From assembly GCA_963773605.1 (NCBI GenBank), contig CAVZBT010000005.1:248001-312000 (forward strand): 64,000 nt of DNA. Reading direction: 5' to 3'. The notes beneath the pieces are model-generated. The model was given only the letters and a program-made list of their open reading frames with translations, was not told the DNA's origin and made no database searches. This stretch comes from CAVZBT01 sp963773605. Lineage in GTDB: Bacteria > Acidobacteriota > UBA6911. Made by a program: the position numbers and the translations under genes. This document shows positions 9,144-18,689 of this stretch, piece after piece; positions within the stretch are counted from its first letter, which is position 1; every line of letters begins with the position of its first letter.

Positions 9144-11519
9144 ATGAGAATGCCCCACCTTCCAGTGCGGTCCGCCGTCCAGGCGCACCGATTGAACCGG
9201 ATTGTCCTGCTGGTCTCCTTCCTGATCGTCCCATACGGTCTGGCGTGCGCACAGTCGGTCACTCTTTCCTGGGACGCGAACACGGAAACGAGCCTGGCGG
9301 GCTACAAGGTATATACAGGGACAACCTCGCGCGCCTATGGGGCACCCGAGACGGTGGGAAAGGTCACGACCTTCGTCAAGTCGAGCCTCGCCCCCGGGAC
9401 CTACTATTTTGCCGTGACCGCATACGACACGTCGGGGATCGAGAGCGGCTACTCCAACGAAGTCACCGCAATCGTGGGGTCGTCGGCCGATAACACCCCG
9501 CCAGCCATCTCCGACATCACAACCACCGGCGCAACCACGACCGGAGTGACCGTTGCCTGGAGCACGAACGAGACTTCCGACACACAGGTCGAATACGGCA
9601 CCTCGGCCTCCTATGGCAGCCTGTCGGCGCTGAACAGTGCCATGGTCACGGCTCACACGCAGTCTCTGGGCGGCCTCGCCGCTGATACCATCTACTACTA
9701 CCGGGTAAGATCGCGTGACGCCGAGGGCAACCTGGCCCTCTCCGTCGGGTCGAGCTTCCGGACCGCATCCGCAACGAGTCCGGCAACGCTCACGGTGTCC
9801 CTGTCGACTCCGCCGGCGGGCGCCACCCTCTCCGGCGTCGTCACCGCCACCGCCACCGCCACCACCGGTATCGCCGGTGTGCAGTTCCTGATCAACGGAT
9901 CGTTGCTTGGCGTCGAGGACACCACGGCGCCGTATGCCGTGCTCTGGAGCACCGCGTCGTTCGCCGACGGCATCTACACTCTGGCCGCCAGAGCCAAGGA
10001 CACGACCGGCAACACCGCCGTTTCTGCGGGGGTGCCGGTCATCATCCGGAACACTTCACCGGCAACCGGGCCGCGGGCCGCGCTTCCCTTCAGTGAAGGG
10101 AAAGGTCTCATGTCCAGCGACGTGTCGGGCAACGGAAACACCGCAGTTTTAGCGGACGCGACCTGGACTGCGGGCCGTTTCGGCAATGCCCTCTCGTTCA
10201 ACGGCTCGACAAGCTATGTCAGGGCGGGAGCGAACAACTTACCCGCGCCCAACGCCCAGCAGACGCTTTGCGTGTACTACTTCGTATCCAGCAACCCGTC
10301 ATCGACGCGAGTAATGCTCAGAACAGGCAACACGACCGAGCACAAGGACCTGATGGTCGGGTTCAGAAAGTCGCGCCTGGGGGTCTGGAACAGCGCCAAT
10401 GTCTGGCTCGTCTCGGCCACGATGCCGGCCACCAACGTCTGGCACCACATTGCCTACCTGTTCAACGGAAGGACCCACTCACTCTATGTCGACGGCGTCC
10501 TTTCCGCCACCTCGACCGTGTCCCCGGGCACCAAACCGACCACGGGGTTCGAAGTCGGGAGGGGCCCCGGCGGGACGGGATATTTCAGAGGCAAACTGGA
10601 CGAGGTGATGATCTACGACCGCGCCCTGTCCAGCAACGAGATCAATAGCCTCCGGACATCCTCGAGCAGCCCCGGGACATTGCAGGACGCTGCAACCGAG
10701 AGCGCGGCGGCAGCCCCGGATTCTGCGGATCACGAGGAGGGGGCTCGGGCCAAATGGAGAGGAAGGCGAAATGCGCAGGCGGAGCCGACCCCTGCAGTGC
10801 GTTTCGAGCTCTCCAAGGCGTCGTTCAGCAGCGAGGAGCCGCTCGAACTGACGCAGTTCACGGTAACCAACCCAGGATCGAGCGACAAGCCGGTCGAACT
10901 GAAAACCTGGCTCGCTTCCTCCGCTATGCCGCCGACCACCCTCGGCACTACGGGCGAAGAGGGCAGCTATGTCCTGCCGGCCGGAACGGTTTCGGAGTTT
11001 GGCCCGGTCAAGGTCCTGGACTCATCCGATATGCCCCACGGCGACGTCTATGAGGTTGGCTCGCGCATGATCGAGCCGGTCACAGGCGATCTCGTCTCTG
11101 AAAAAGTGTCTTCGTTCGCGGTTTCGTCCGGGATGGGCGCGGCTGAACCTGGCGGTCTGGAGCACGCAGCGGCTCCGGGCATCACCGTCGATGCGGAGAT
11201 GAGCGTCCCGGCGTACTCCGAGGGGGACATCATCTCCGTCTCGGATCTCGCGGTGCGCAACACCGCGGACCGGGAGGTTTCGGTGCAACTCAAGGTGTGG
11301 CTGGAAGCGCGGGGGATAGAGCCCGTACCCCTCATGCGGGTCGGGGCCGACGGATCCCTGCTGGTGCCTGCCGGCGCCGAATTGCACTTCTACCGGCCGC
11401 GCGACCTTGCCGTCACGGCCAGCCTGCCGCGAGGGGACTATGCCCTGCGGTGCCGCGTACTCGACCCGGCAACCGGCCAGATCCTGGCGGAGCGCTCCGT
11501 GTACTTCAGGGTGCAATAA
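9144..11519 (+). CDS. Large exported protein with Fn3, Ig-like and LamG domains and a tandem C-terminal domain
   Basis: A 791-residue protein with a long signal peptide (cleavage near residue 37, ...YGLACA-QSV). Two fibronectin type III domains follow (about 38-110 with YKVYTGTTSRAYG and ESGYSNEVTAI; about 118-210 with TQVEYGTSASYGSL), then an Ig-like domain (about 215-300, GVQFLINGSLLGVEDTTAPY), and a LamG/concanavalin-like domain (about 310-505, ending FRGKLDEVMIYDRALSSNEI). The last ~250 residues hold two related ~105-residue units, each with a V-x-L-K-x-W-L-x-A core. It is probably a cell-surface or secreted carbohydrate-binding protein. No catalytic domain is visible. The start is the first ATG before the signal peptide; its Shine-Dalgarno sequence is weak. 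Confidence 0.85.
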   Translation: MRMPHLPVRSAVQAHRLNRIVLLVSFLIVPYGLACAQSVTLSWDANTETSLAGYKVYTGTTSRAYGAPETVGKVTTFVKSSLAPGTYYFAVTAYDTSGIESGYSNEVTAIVGSSADNTPPAISDITTTGATTTGVTVAWSTNETSDTQVEYGTSASYGSLSALNSAMVTAHTQSLGGLAADTIYYYRVRSRDAEGNLALSVGSSFRTASATSPATLTVSLSTPPAGATLSGVVTATATATTGIAGVQFLINGSLLGVEDTTAPYAVLWSTASFADGIYTLAARAKDTTGNTAVSAGVPVIIRNTSPATGPRAALPFSEGKGLMSSDVSGNGNTAVLADATWTAGRFGNALSFNGSTSYVRAGANNLPAPNAQQTLCVYYFVSSNPSSTRVMLRTGNTTEHKDLMVGFRKSRLGVWNSANVWLVSATMPATNVWHHIAYLFNGRTHSLYVDGVLSATSTVSPGTKPTTGFEVGRGPGGTGYFRGKLDEVMIYDRALSSNEINSLRTSSSSPGTLQDAATESAAAAPDSADHEEGARAKWRGRRNAQAEPTPAVRFELSKASFSSEEPLELTQFTVTNPGSSDKPVELKTWLASSAMPPTTLGTTGEEGSYVLPAGTVSEFGPVKVLDSSDMPHGDVYEVGSRMIEPVTGDLVSEKVSSFAVSSGMGAAEPGGLEHAAAPGITVDAEMSVPAYSEGDIISVSDLAVRNTADREVSVQLKVWLEARGIEPVPLMRVGADGSLLVPAGAELHFYRPRDLAVTASLPRGDYALRCRVLDPATGQILAERSVYFRVQ

Positions 11520-11678
11520 CGGCCGCGTGGATTTTGTTCATCCCGTGGTCTTCTCGATGAACCGCCGTTGCAGCGCATCGGGGCGAGGCGAGCCTACCCC
11601 CGCCCCGATGCGGTCTTGCGTTGCGCACGGCCGGGCACCCGGAATAGAATCGCCTCCGCATTCTCTCAAGGAGATCTC

Positions 11679-12422
11679 ATGCCCACACGGACCTTTAGCC
11701 TGACCCTCGCCCTCGGTTTCCTTCTTGTGACACCCGCCCTGGCCCAAAGTGGAAGCGCCCCCCAGGGTTTCGTCTCGCTGTTCAACGGGCGGGACCTGAC
11801 CGGCTGGAAGATACCAGCGGGGGATAACGGTCACTGGAAGGTGGTCGACGGGGTCATCGACTATGACGCCCGCAGCGAAGCCGAACAGAAGCACCTCTGG
11901 ACGGAAAAGGAATACAAGGACCTTGTCCTCAGGCTCGAGTGGCGGCTGAAGGACACTCCGTTCATTTACAGGAACGGCCGCGTCCTTCTACCCGACGGCA
12001 ACGAAAAACTCGATGCGGCGGGCAAGCCGTTCGCCGTGTCGTTTCCGGATGCGGACTCCGGGGTTCTTATGCGCGGACAGTCGCAATCCCAGGTGAACAT
12101 CTGGGCGTGGCCGGCGGGTTCGGGAGAACTCTGGAGCGTGCGCCGGAACATGAAGCTGCCGGCGGCGGTGCGCGCGGCTGCCACCCCCCGTCTCCATGCC
12201 GACAAAAACATCGGCGAGTGGAACAGCATGGAGATCACGATGAAGGGCGACCGGATTTCGGTCGTGCTCAATGGCCAGAAGGTGATCGACAACGCGCTCT
12301 TCGATGGAGTGGCGGAGAAGGGAGCCATCGGGCTGCAGCACCACGGCGAGTGGAAGGACGGCCAGTGGGCCGGACCGCCCAGCCTGGTCCAGTTCCGCAA
12401 CATCTACATCAGGGAGCAATGA
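11679..12422 (+). CDS. Exported DUF1080 (3-keto-disaccharide hydrolase-like) protein
   Basis: A 247-residue protein with a signal peptide (MPTRTFSLTLALGFLLVTPALAQ). The mature domain begins FVSLFNGRDLTGWK, the hallmark opening of DUF1080, and continues with a beta-jelly-roll containing DADSGVLMRGQ, EWNSMEITMKGDRISVVLNG and GAIGLQHHGE. Some DUF1080 members hydrolyse 3-keto-glucosides in the periplasm and others may only bind carbohydrate. The ATG at 11679 is preceded by AAGGAG six bases upstream; the frame is open further upstream but without a start signal. Its 3' end is convergent with the next gene, with a type B repeat between them. Confidence 0.9.
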   Translation: MPTRTFSLTLALGFLLVTPALAQSGSAPQGFVSLFNGRDLTGWKIPAGDNGHWKVVDGVIDYDARSEAEQKHLWTEKEYKDLVLRLEWRLKDTPFIYRNGRVLLPDGNEKLDAAGKPFAVSFPDADSGVLMRGQSQSQVNIWAWPAGSGELWSVRRNMKLPAAVRAAATPRLHADKNIGEWNSMEITMKGDRISVVLNGQKVIDNALFDGVAEKGAIGLQHHGEWKDGQWAGPPSLVQFRNIYIREQ

Positions 12423-12439
12423 GACCCTCGACCGCGCAA

Positions 12440-12505
12440 GTGGGCCGCGGCCGCTCGACGCGGCACGGGATCTGCTCAATTCACGGGTGGGCGGGCCGCC
12501 CCCGC
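12440..12505. repeat. Type B repeat copy 2 plus GC-rich palindrome between convergent genes
   Basis: 12440-12465 matches the type B element with two changes (GTGGGCCGCGGCCGCTCG, then ACGCGGCA). A second GC palindrome around 12486-12505 (GGGCGGGCCGCCC core) follows. The pair fills the 93-base gap between convergent stop codons, the same arrangement as at 3122 and 24713. Confidence 0.6.
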
Positions 12506-12515
12506 CCCTGCTCGA

Positions 12516-13601
12516 CTACAGAATCTCGTGGCGCCTCAGCGCCCTGAGGAAATCGTAGGAAAGCACGAAATCGAACCGCGCCGCGTTGTTGACCGGGAAG
12601 TTGGTCAAGAAAGCCTTGCCGGCAAAAAAGTTCGCACTGAACTCCCGCCAGAAATTGTAGCTGGCCATGACGTAGAAGCGCTTCCCACGCCCCAGCCGGT
12701 CGGAGTTCCAGTTCAGGTAATACCGATCGATGTCCACGAACCCGCCGTTCAGGGCCAGCCGCCGCACGGGGTTCTTGTACACGGAAATCGAACAGCCCCA
12801 CGCGGGACGAATCTCCGTCCGTTCGTAATTGTCGAAGACCACCGAATCCACGATGCGGTTTACCGGAAGGTGGATCTTCACCGCCTGCCGAAGGGTCGTC
12901 ACCCCGTCATGCATCGTGTAATCGGCGGAAACGGATGTGTATTTTCCGATCCGTTTGGAGACCAGGAATTGGTGATAGTTCATCCGGGAAATACGCTTGA
13001 ACCGGCCGTACACCCCGGGACTGTCCGGGTCGCCGACATAGGCGCCGGTCGCCGAGATCTCGTCGAAAAACAGCTTGTCCGGCCGGTGCAGGCTGATCCT
13101 CTCGCCCATCAGATAGCCGTTGTTGGAATAGCTGGTCACCTCGGTCGACTCGCCCCGGTTGAACCCTATCCCGCCAAGCTGGACTTCGAGAGCGCGCCAG
13201 GGGCTCGCCGAAACGTAGAGCTCCTTCAGGAAGACTTTCGAAACAGGCTCGCCGGCGCCCCACCCGGTCGAATTCCAGGAGTGGGTGAAGGAATCCCCCG
13301 TCCCGAACCGGAATCCCAGGTTGTAGCGACCCTGGCGATCGAACTTCACCCGTCCGCGGGTGGCCACCTGGTATTGGAATTGGTACGTCCAGGGGCTCAG
13401 GGTAACGGCCGTCCTTTTATAACGCGCCGCCACCGTCCCGGTCTGCAGCTCGAGCCAGCGCGCGAGCGGGGGCACCGGGGCTGGCGCGATCACGCCCGCA
13501 GCCCCGCCATCGGACCCCGCGTCGCCGGAGACCTGCCCGGGGAGCGTTCCCGCCGATATGACCGTGAGAAATACGAGTAACCGCACACGTCCCGATTGCA
13601 T
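12516..13601 (-). CDS. Probable outer-membrane beta-barrel protein, unknown function
   Basis: A 361-residue protein with a signal peptide (MQSGRVRLLVFLTVISAGTLPGQVSG). The rest is dominated by alternating aromatic/polar strands (for example YQFQYQVATRGRVKFDRQGRYNLGFRFG, split here as strand pairs, and FYVMASYNFWREFSANFFAGKAF), as in outer-membrane barrels or surface-associated beta-sandwich proteins. No enzymatic motif was seen. The ATG at 13601 follows AAGGAAG; the few upstream codons lack a start signal. Its 3' end faces the DUF1080 gene. Confidence 0.7.
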   Translation of the reverse strand: MQSGRVRLLVFLTVISAGTLPGQVSGDAGSDGGAAGVIAPAPVPPLARWLELQTGTVAARYKRTAVTLSPWTYQFQYQVATRGRVKFDRQGRYNLGFRFGTGDSFTHSWNSTGWGAGEPVSKVFLKELYVSASPWRALEVQLGGIGFNRGESTEVTSYSNNGYLMGERISLHRPDKLFFDEISATGAYVGDPDSPGVYGRFKRISRMNYHQFLVSKRIGKYTSVSADYTMHDGVTTLRQAVKIHLPVNRIVDSVVFDNYERTEIRPAWGCSISVYKNPVRRLALNGGFVDIDRYYLNWNSDRLGRGKRFYVMASYNFWREFSANFFAGKAFLTNFPVNNAARFDFVLSYDFLRALRRHEIL

Positions 13602-13802
13602 TTCTTCCTTGTACCCTGCGTTACGATCGAAACAAAGCGTACATAATGCCATGAAAACGCAAGTGCCGCAATTCTATCGTCACCTCGATGCGGGCCCCTT
13701 GGGAAACCCGGGTGCCGCACCAGGTGCGTGGAGGGCGAATTCGATTTTTGACTTCGGTTGGGGCTGAGGTTTAGGCTACACCCGTGCGGTTCGGAAGAGA
13801 CT

Positions 13803-13830
13803 TTGACCGGGGCCGGACCTGAGGCATAAT
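13803..13830 (+). promoter_or_regulatory. Sigma-70-type promoter of cydAB
   Basis: TTGACC (13803-13808) and CATAAT (13825-13830) are spaced by 16 bases, 47 bases before the cydA ATG at 13878. A GGAG at 13861 lies a little far from the start; GAG at 13870-13872 is closer. Confidence 0.6.
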
Positions 13831-13877
13831 CGGCTGCTCGGGTTGCGACGCCTCCGGCTCCGGAGATCTGAGCAGTT

Positions 13878-15243
13878 ATGGAAGACGCCCTCTTCATCCA
13901 TCGGCTCCACTTCGCGTTCACGGTTACGTACCACTACATCTTCCCGCAGCTCACGATGGGGCTGGCGCCGCTTATCGTGGTTCTCAAGACGCTGGCGCTG
14001 CGCACCAACAATCCCGCGTACGACGACTCCGCGCGTTTCTGGGCCAGGATCTTCGGGATCAACTTCCTGGCCGGGGTCGTCACCGGCATCCCGATGGAAT
14101 TCCAGTTCGGGACCAACTGGGCCAGATTCTCGCAGTTGACGGGCGGGGTGATTGCGCAGCCGCTGGCGATGGAAGGCGTGTTCTCTTTCTTCCTGGAATC
14201 CGCCTTTGTCGGGCTGTTCCTGTTCGGAGAGAAACGCCTTTCGCGCCTCGGGCACTGGTGGGTCGGGTTCCTCGTCTTCGTGGGGACGTGGCTGTCCGGA
14301 TTCTTCATCGTCGCGGCGGATGCCTGGATGCAGCACCCGGTGGCCTACACCCGGCTCGCGGACGGCTCGTACGAAGTGACCGGGTTCTGGGGCGTGCTGA
14401 CCAATCCCTGGGCGCTGATCCAGTATGCGCACACGATGAGCGGCGCCGGCGATCACCGGCGCGTTCGCCATGGCCGGGACGGGCGCATATTACCTGCTCA
14501 GCGGCCGGCACCGGGCACACGGCCAGATCTTTCTGCGCGTCGGCACCATCGCGGGCCTGCTTTTCAGCGTGGCGCAGGTGTTCCCGACCGGCGACATCCA
14601 CGGCAAGTACCTGGCCCACTATCAACCCGTGACCACCGCGGCGATGGAGGGAGTGTTCAACACCGAACGAGGCGCGCCGCTGATCATCATGGGCCAGCCG
14701 GACGTCGAGCGGCAGCGCATCGACAACCCGGTCCGGCTGAACCGGGTCCTGAGCTTTCTGATCTATGGCACCACCTCCGCCGAAGTCCGCGGCCTGAATG
14801 AATTTCCCCGGGAGAACTGGCCGACGAACATTCCGCTGCTCTATTTCGCCTATCACATCATGGCCGGCCTGGGCACGTGCTTCGTCGCGATCATGGTCGT
14901 GTCCGCCATTCTGCTCCAGCGCCGCAGGCTGGCCGAGACGCGCTGGATGCTATGGGTTCTGCTGCTGTCGGTCCCTTTCCCGTACATCGCCAACACCGCC
15001 GGGTGGATGGCCGCGGAGGTCGGGAGGCAACCGTGGCTCGTGTACGGCCTGCTGCGCACGAGCGAAGGGTTCTCGCACACGGTATCGGCTGCCAACGGCC
15101 TTTTCACCCTGCTGGGGTTCATGGGGCTGTATGCCCTGCTCTCGATCCTCGTCCTGTATCTCGTTCAGCTGACGGTAACGCGCGGTCCCGAGCCGCCGCC
15201 CCCCGAACCCTCCCCGGCGCCCGTTACCGGGGGCAACGCCTAG
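13878..15243 (+). CDS. cydA: Cytochrome bd ubiquinol oxidase subunit I, with a one-base insertion
   Basis: Subunit I of the high-affinity quinol oxidase, about 454 residues when read through one frameshift. Haem ligands and proton-path residues are visible: H19 in TYHYIF, the two glutamates in AMEGVFSFFLESAF, and the b558-ligand histidine in IQYAHTMSGA. The quinol-site region (HYQPVTTAAMEGVF) and the late helices with NTAGWMAAEVGRQPW are present. The frame breaks at 14448, where GCC-GGC-GAT should read GCC-GCG-ATC; removing one G restores ...HTMSGAAITGAFAMAGTGAYYL. The span minus one base is a multiple of three. It is followed after nine bases by cydB. The break is either a sequence error or a recent mutation disabling the oxidase. 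Confidence 0.9.
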
Positions 15244-15252
15244 GAGATTGTC

Positions 15253-16299
15253 GTGGCCACAGTCTGGTACGTGCTCGTCGCCCTGATGCTGATCGGCTAC
15301 GTGGTCCTCGACGGCTTCGACCTGGGGGCCGGCGCGCTGCACCTGGTCGGCGCCAGAACGGACGATGAGCGCCGGACCGTCCTGAGCGCCGTCGGCCCGG
15401 TCTGGGACGGCAACGAGGTTTGGCTGCTCGCGGCGGGGGGTACGCTCTTCTACGCCTTCCCCCTGCTGTATGCGTCGAGTTTCAGCGGCTTCTACCTGCC
15501 GCTCATGATCGTACTCTGGCTGCTTGTGCTGCGCGCCCTGGGCATCGAGTTCCGGGCGCACCTGGAAAATCGGCTCTGGCGCGATTTCTTTGACGGCGTG
15601 TTTTCGCTTTCCAGCGCGTTGCTGATCATCTTTTTCGGGGCCGCGTTCGGCAACGTCATCCGGGGAGTGCCGCTGGATGAGAGCCACTACTTCTTTTCGC
15701 CGTTGTGGACGAATTTCCGGCCGAGCGGACCGGAGCCCGGGGTGCTGGACTGGTACACGGTGTTGTCGGCCGTAGTAACCCTTGCGGCCCTGATGCTGCA
15801 CGGCGCCCTTTTCGTCACGCTGAAATCCGAAGGGAGCCTGAATGCGCGGATGCGGCAGATTTCGGGACTGCTCTTGCCGGCGGTCGTAGGGCTGACGGCG
15901 CTGAGCCTGATCGCGACCATCGGGGTCCGTCCCGGCGTGCTGGACAACTATGCCGCGTTCCCGCCGGGCTGGATCATCCCGGCGGGGGTGGCCGCATCGC
16001 TTCTGGGCCTGTACCGCTTTCTTCGGTCGGGCAACGAACGGAATGCGTTCCTGTGCTCGTGCGGATACCTCGTGGCCATGGTGGCCGGGGCCGCATTCGC
16101 GCTTTACCCGAACCTGCTTCCGGCCACGACATCCCCCTCGAACAGCCTGACCATTTACAACGCCGCGGCTGGGGAGCGGTCGCTGTTCCTCGGCCTGTTC
16201 TGGTGGAGCGGCGGCATGCTGATCGCGCTCGGCTATTTCGTCTTCCTCTACCGCATGTTCCGCGGCAAGGTTCGGGCCGGGGCGGGCGGGCATTACTAA
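15253..16299 (+). CDS. cydB: Cytochrome bd ubiquinol oxidase subunit II
   Basis: A 348-residue membrane protein with the CydB signature at the N-terminus: VVLDGFDLGAGAL and VGPVWDGNEVWLLAAGG, then about eight further hydrophobic helices. It forms the heterodimer with CydA that reduces oxygen at low tension using quinol electrons. The GTG start at 15253 has TAGGAG just upstream, overlapping the cydA stop codon region, so the two genes are translated from one message. No CydX-like small subunit or cydCD genes were seen next to it. The reading frame is intact, unlike cydA. Confidence 0.95.
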   Translation: MATVWYVLVALMLIGYVVLDGFDLGAGALHLVGARTDDERRTVLSAVGPVWDGNEVWLLAAGGTLFYAFPLLYASSFSGFYLPLMIVLWLLVLRALGIEFRAHLENRLWRDFFDGVFSLSSALLIIFFGAAFGNVIRGVPLDESHYFFSPLWTNFRPSGPEPGVLDWYTVLSAVVTLAALMLHGALFVTLKSEGSLNARMRQISGLLLPAVVGLTALSLIATIGVRPGVLDNYAAFPPGWIIPAGVAASLLGLYRFLRSGNERNAFLCSCGYLVAMVAGAAFALYPNLLPATTSPSNSLTIYNAAAGERSLFLGLFWWSGGMLIALGYFVFLYRMFRGKVRAGAGGHY

Positions 16300-16340
16300 T
16301 TCACGGCTTTGATGGAACTGAAGGGGCGGGGGGAGCAGGG

Positions 16341-16371
16341 TTGGGGCGCCAGCGTCAACCTGGCGCCCCAA
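16341..16371. terminator. Strong hairpin between convergent cydB and the isomerase-like gene
   Basis: A perfect 12-bp stem (TTGGGGCGCCAG, 16341-16352; CTGGCGCCCCAA, 16360-16371) with a 7-base loop lies between the cydB stop at 16299 and the opposite gene's stop at 16399. No T-run follows, but position and stability fit a bidirectional terminator. Confidence 0.65.
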
Positions 16372-16398
16372 CTGGCAACCGACGAAGAACAGGGTGCG

Positions 16399-17451
16399 CT
16401 ACATGCTCGACGCGATTTGTTTCTTCGCTTCGGCAATCACGCCCCTCATGTATTCGGCCGCAAGCTGCGCATTCTTGTCGACGAAGTCGACGCCCACGGT
16501 TTGACCGTTCACCTTGGGCAGAGGATGGCACAGTTCGAAGCCGGCATAGCCGCGATAGCCGATCTCCAGCAGGCCGAGCATCTCGGCGAGGCAATGCTCA
16601 TCCCCTTTCAGGGTGATCTTGCCGTCGGGCGTTTTGTCAAACTCGCCGCCGAAGTGCCATAGCGTCTGCAGCGGACCGACTTCTATGGCGGCCTTCCGGA
16701 TGGCCTCGTCGTCCAGTGTATGTTCCAGACGGGCGTCGAAGCAGACCTTGAGGTGCGGCGAGCCCACGTCTTTCACCATCCGCAGGCAGTCCTTGTATCC
16801 CTTGATGACCGGCACGTGGTTTTGCAGCGCGAGCGTCACGCCCGCCTCCCCGGCGTAACGGGCTGCCTCCGCCATCGTCTGGCGGCACCATGCCCAGGTC
16901 TGTTCCTCCGAGAACTCCTGGTGGACGTGCTTCCATGTGGACTGCGCGATGTCGTAGCGTGAGCCGCCTTCCGGCACCATGGTCACGCCCGGCCAGGCGA
17001 GGAACACGCGCATGACCTTCGCCCCGAGGTCTGCCGTCATCCGGATCAACTCCCTCGCGTAGACCAGCTGGGATTCGCGATGCTCGGGTATCGGGCTGCT
17101 GAAGTCGTTGTTGCCGGCCACGGCGTAAATCTCGATGCCCTGGTCAGCCGCCATCTTGCGCAGTTGCTGGCAGCGGCTCTTCGGCATGTCGAGCGGGTTG
17201 CCGTGCGGCCGCTTTCCGTCGATTTCGACACCCTGGTAGCCGAATTTCCTGGCTCGCTGAATCACCTGTTCGACGGTCAGGGCGTCGCCACGGTACCAGA
17301 CTCCCAGGTAAGTAATGCTGTACAGGCCGATTCTTACGTCTGCGGCCGGTGCGGCGGCACGGATCATGTCGGCTGCGCCCAGCGCCCCGGCCGTAAGAAC
17401 GGCGGTTCGCGCAAAATCGCGCCGGCTCATGAGATTGGTTGTTGGTTGCAT
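16399..17451 (-). CDS. Tat-exported sugar phosphate isomerase/epimerase-like TIM-barrel protein
   Basis: A 350-residue protein beginning with a twin-arginine signal (MSRRDFARTAVLTAGALG, about residues 8-25, cut before AAPAADV). The mature part is an AP-endonuclease-2/xylose-isomerase-like TIM barrel: IGLYSITYLGVW, FGYQGVEIDGKRPHG, GIEIYAVAGNNDFSSP, AGVTLALQNHVP, HLKVCFDARL and a C-terminal YAGFELCHPLP strand carrying likely metal-binding acidic and His residues. The ATG at 17451 follows AAAGGGA; the upstream codons lack a signal. Periplasmic relatives act on oxidised or epimerised sugars, but the substrate here is unknown. It is convergent with cydB. Confidence 0.85.
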   Translation of the reverse strand: MQPTTNLMSRRDFARTAVLTAGALGAADMIRAAAPAADVRIGLYSITYLGVWYRGDALTVEQVIQRARKFGYQGVEIDGKRPHGNPLDMPKSRCQQLRKMAADQGIEIYAVAGNNDFSSPIPEHRESQLVYARELIRMTADLGAKVMRVFLAWPGVTMVPEGGSRYDIAQSTWKHVHQEFSEEQTWAWCRQTMAEAARYAGEAGVTLALQNHVPVIKGYKDCLRMVKDVGSPHLKVCFDARLEHTLDDEAIRKAAIEVGPLQTLWHFGGEFDKTPDGKITLKGDEHCLAEMLGLLEIGYRGYAGFELCHPLPKVNGQTVGVDFVDKNAQLAAEYMRGVIAEAKKQIASSM

Positions 17452-17719
17452 CGTCCCTTTACCCCCTCGTCGGAAACATCGGGTGAAGACCAAAGATCAC
17501 CTCTTCGATTCTTCGGCCGTCGAGGCGCGGATGTCAATACAGATTCGCGTGGTACGCCATCGTGCGCTTCTCGTGGATGACCCGAAGTGCTGGATGAGTT
17601 TTTCGTGGCCGTTCCGGGCAGGGGAGCGCAACAGGCGGCATCCGAGTGTACGCCCGGTAACTCCCGGCCCGGATCTGGTCCCGTCCTCCCGAACGCGGCA
17701 CTCCCGACACCCCAAATAA

Positions 17720-18114
17720 AGAGCGGGCGAGAGTCGTTTTCGGGGTATCTTTGGCCTGCGGAAGCCAAAGCGGCGCAGGTCAGGAATGGGAAGACCAATT
17801 GGTTCCAGCTGGCCCCGCAGCCGCTCGGGGCGCCGCGTGAAGCGACTGTCACGCAGCAACGGCGCGGCGATCAGCGTGTGGCGAAGGTGAGCTGGCACAC
17901 GGCGTATGCGGCGGAAAACCCGATCCGTCAGTACGAAGTCCTGCGCGACGGGCAGAAAATCTGCGAGGTCCCCCACCGTCCGCAGACCGGCAAGGTCCCG
18001 TTCAGCTTCGAGGACAACCTGAAGGACCAGGCAGCCCATGGTTACCGTATGGTTTCCGTCGACAGCGCGGGCCGAAGGGCAGAAACGCAAGAACTGAGGA
18101 TTGCCGGCACCTAG
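17720..18114 (+). pseudogene. C-terminal remnant with an Fn3-like module
   Basis: From about 17720 the plus frame reads like a conserved C-terminus: SGYLWPAEAKAAQVRNGKTNW, then VAKVSWHTAYAAENPIRQYEVLRDGQKI and GYRMVSVDSAGRRAETQELRIAGT. The strand pattern (VSW...YEVLRDG...YRMVSVDSAG) fits a fibronectin-III-like module appended to an exported enzyme. The preceding codons back to 17587 are low-quality and no catalytic domain, start or ribosome-binding site is visible. I read it as the tail of a gene whose front has been lost. The parent family is not identified with confidence. Confidence 0.4.
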
Positions 18115-18234
18115 TCGCAGGGTGGCTTCTGGTGGGTGTCCCTGAAGGGTTGAGATTCTTCGGGGCTTCAGATTGGAGTTAGCTCGAAGTCTCGAAGACT
18201 CCAGGACTCAAAGAGACCGATGAAGTCGCGGCGG

Positions 18235-18564
18235 CTAATCCTTACGCTTCGCGCCGGGTCTGGTTCTCCCCTTGGTGTTCGGGTGGCCGTCCCGGTACTG
18301 GACGATATCTGAAGTGCTCACCGAAACGTGCGCCGGTATGCGCGCCCCGCCCGTCTCGCTCCGCAGGTCCGTCAGGAGCTTCTGGTAGCAGAGATCGGGG
18401 GCCTCCTGAAACATCAATTCTCTTCTGAGGAAGATCCCGTCCTCGATGGTCAGGATCACGATGCGGTCCCCGATCTCCTTGTCCTCGATGTGGAATCCGT
18501 ATTCGCGGTACCCGGATTGGGGGATCACACCGATGTACCGAAGCTGCAACACGAGATTGTTCAT
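18235..18564 (-). CDS. Small conserved-looking hypothetical protein
   Basis: A 109-residue protein opening MNNLVLQLRYIGVIPQSGYR, with a mixed alpha/beta middle (ILTIEDGIFLRREL, DLCYQKLLTDLRSE) and a basic C-terminal tail (TKGRTRPGAKRKD). There is no signal peptide or membrane segment, so it is probably cytoplasmic. The start is well supported by GGAAGGAGATAGC immediately upstream of the ATG at 18564. It lies about 200 bases downstream of the RRM gene on the same strand, with a hairpin between them. I do not recognise the family. Confidence 0.65.
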   Translation of the reverse strand: MNNLVLQLRYIGVIPQSGYREYGFHIEDKEIGDRIVILTIEDGIFLRRELMFQEAPDLCYQKLLTDLRSETGGARIPAHVSVSTSDIVQYRDGHPNTKGRTRPGAKRKD

Positions 18565-18689
18565 GCTATCTCCTTCCCGAAAAGACCCCGTTCGGCGGAG
18601 TCGGACCCTGTGCTGGCAAGATCCTGCGTGGTTGGCAGGGAAACCGGCCGGGGGGCATTCGAGGCCGCAGACTTCGCGATGGACGCTTC

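Noticed and set aside
14950..16371. Long open frame on the minus strand opposite cydAB
   Set aside because: Antisense shadow of cydA/cydB; the translation is low-complexity and charged with no recognisable domain.
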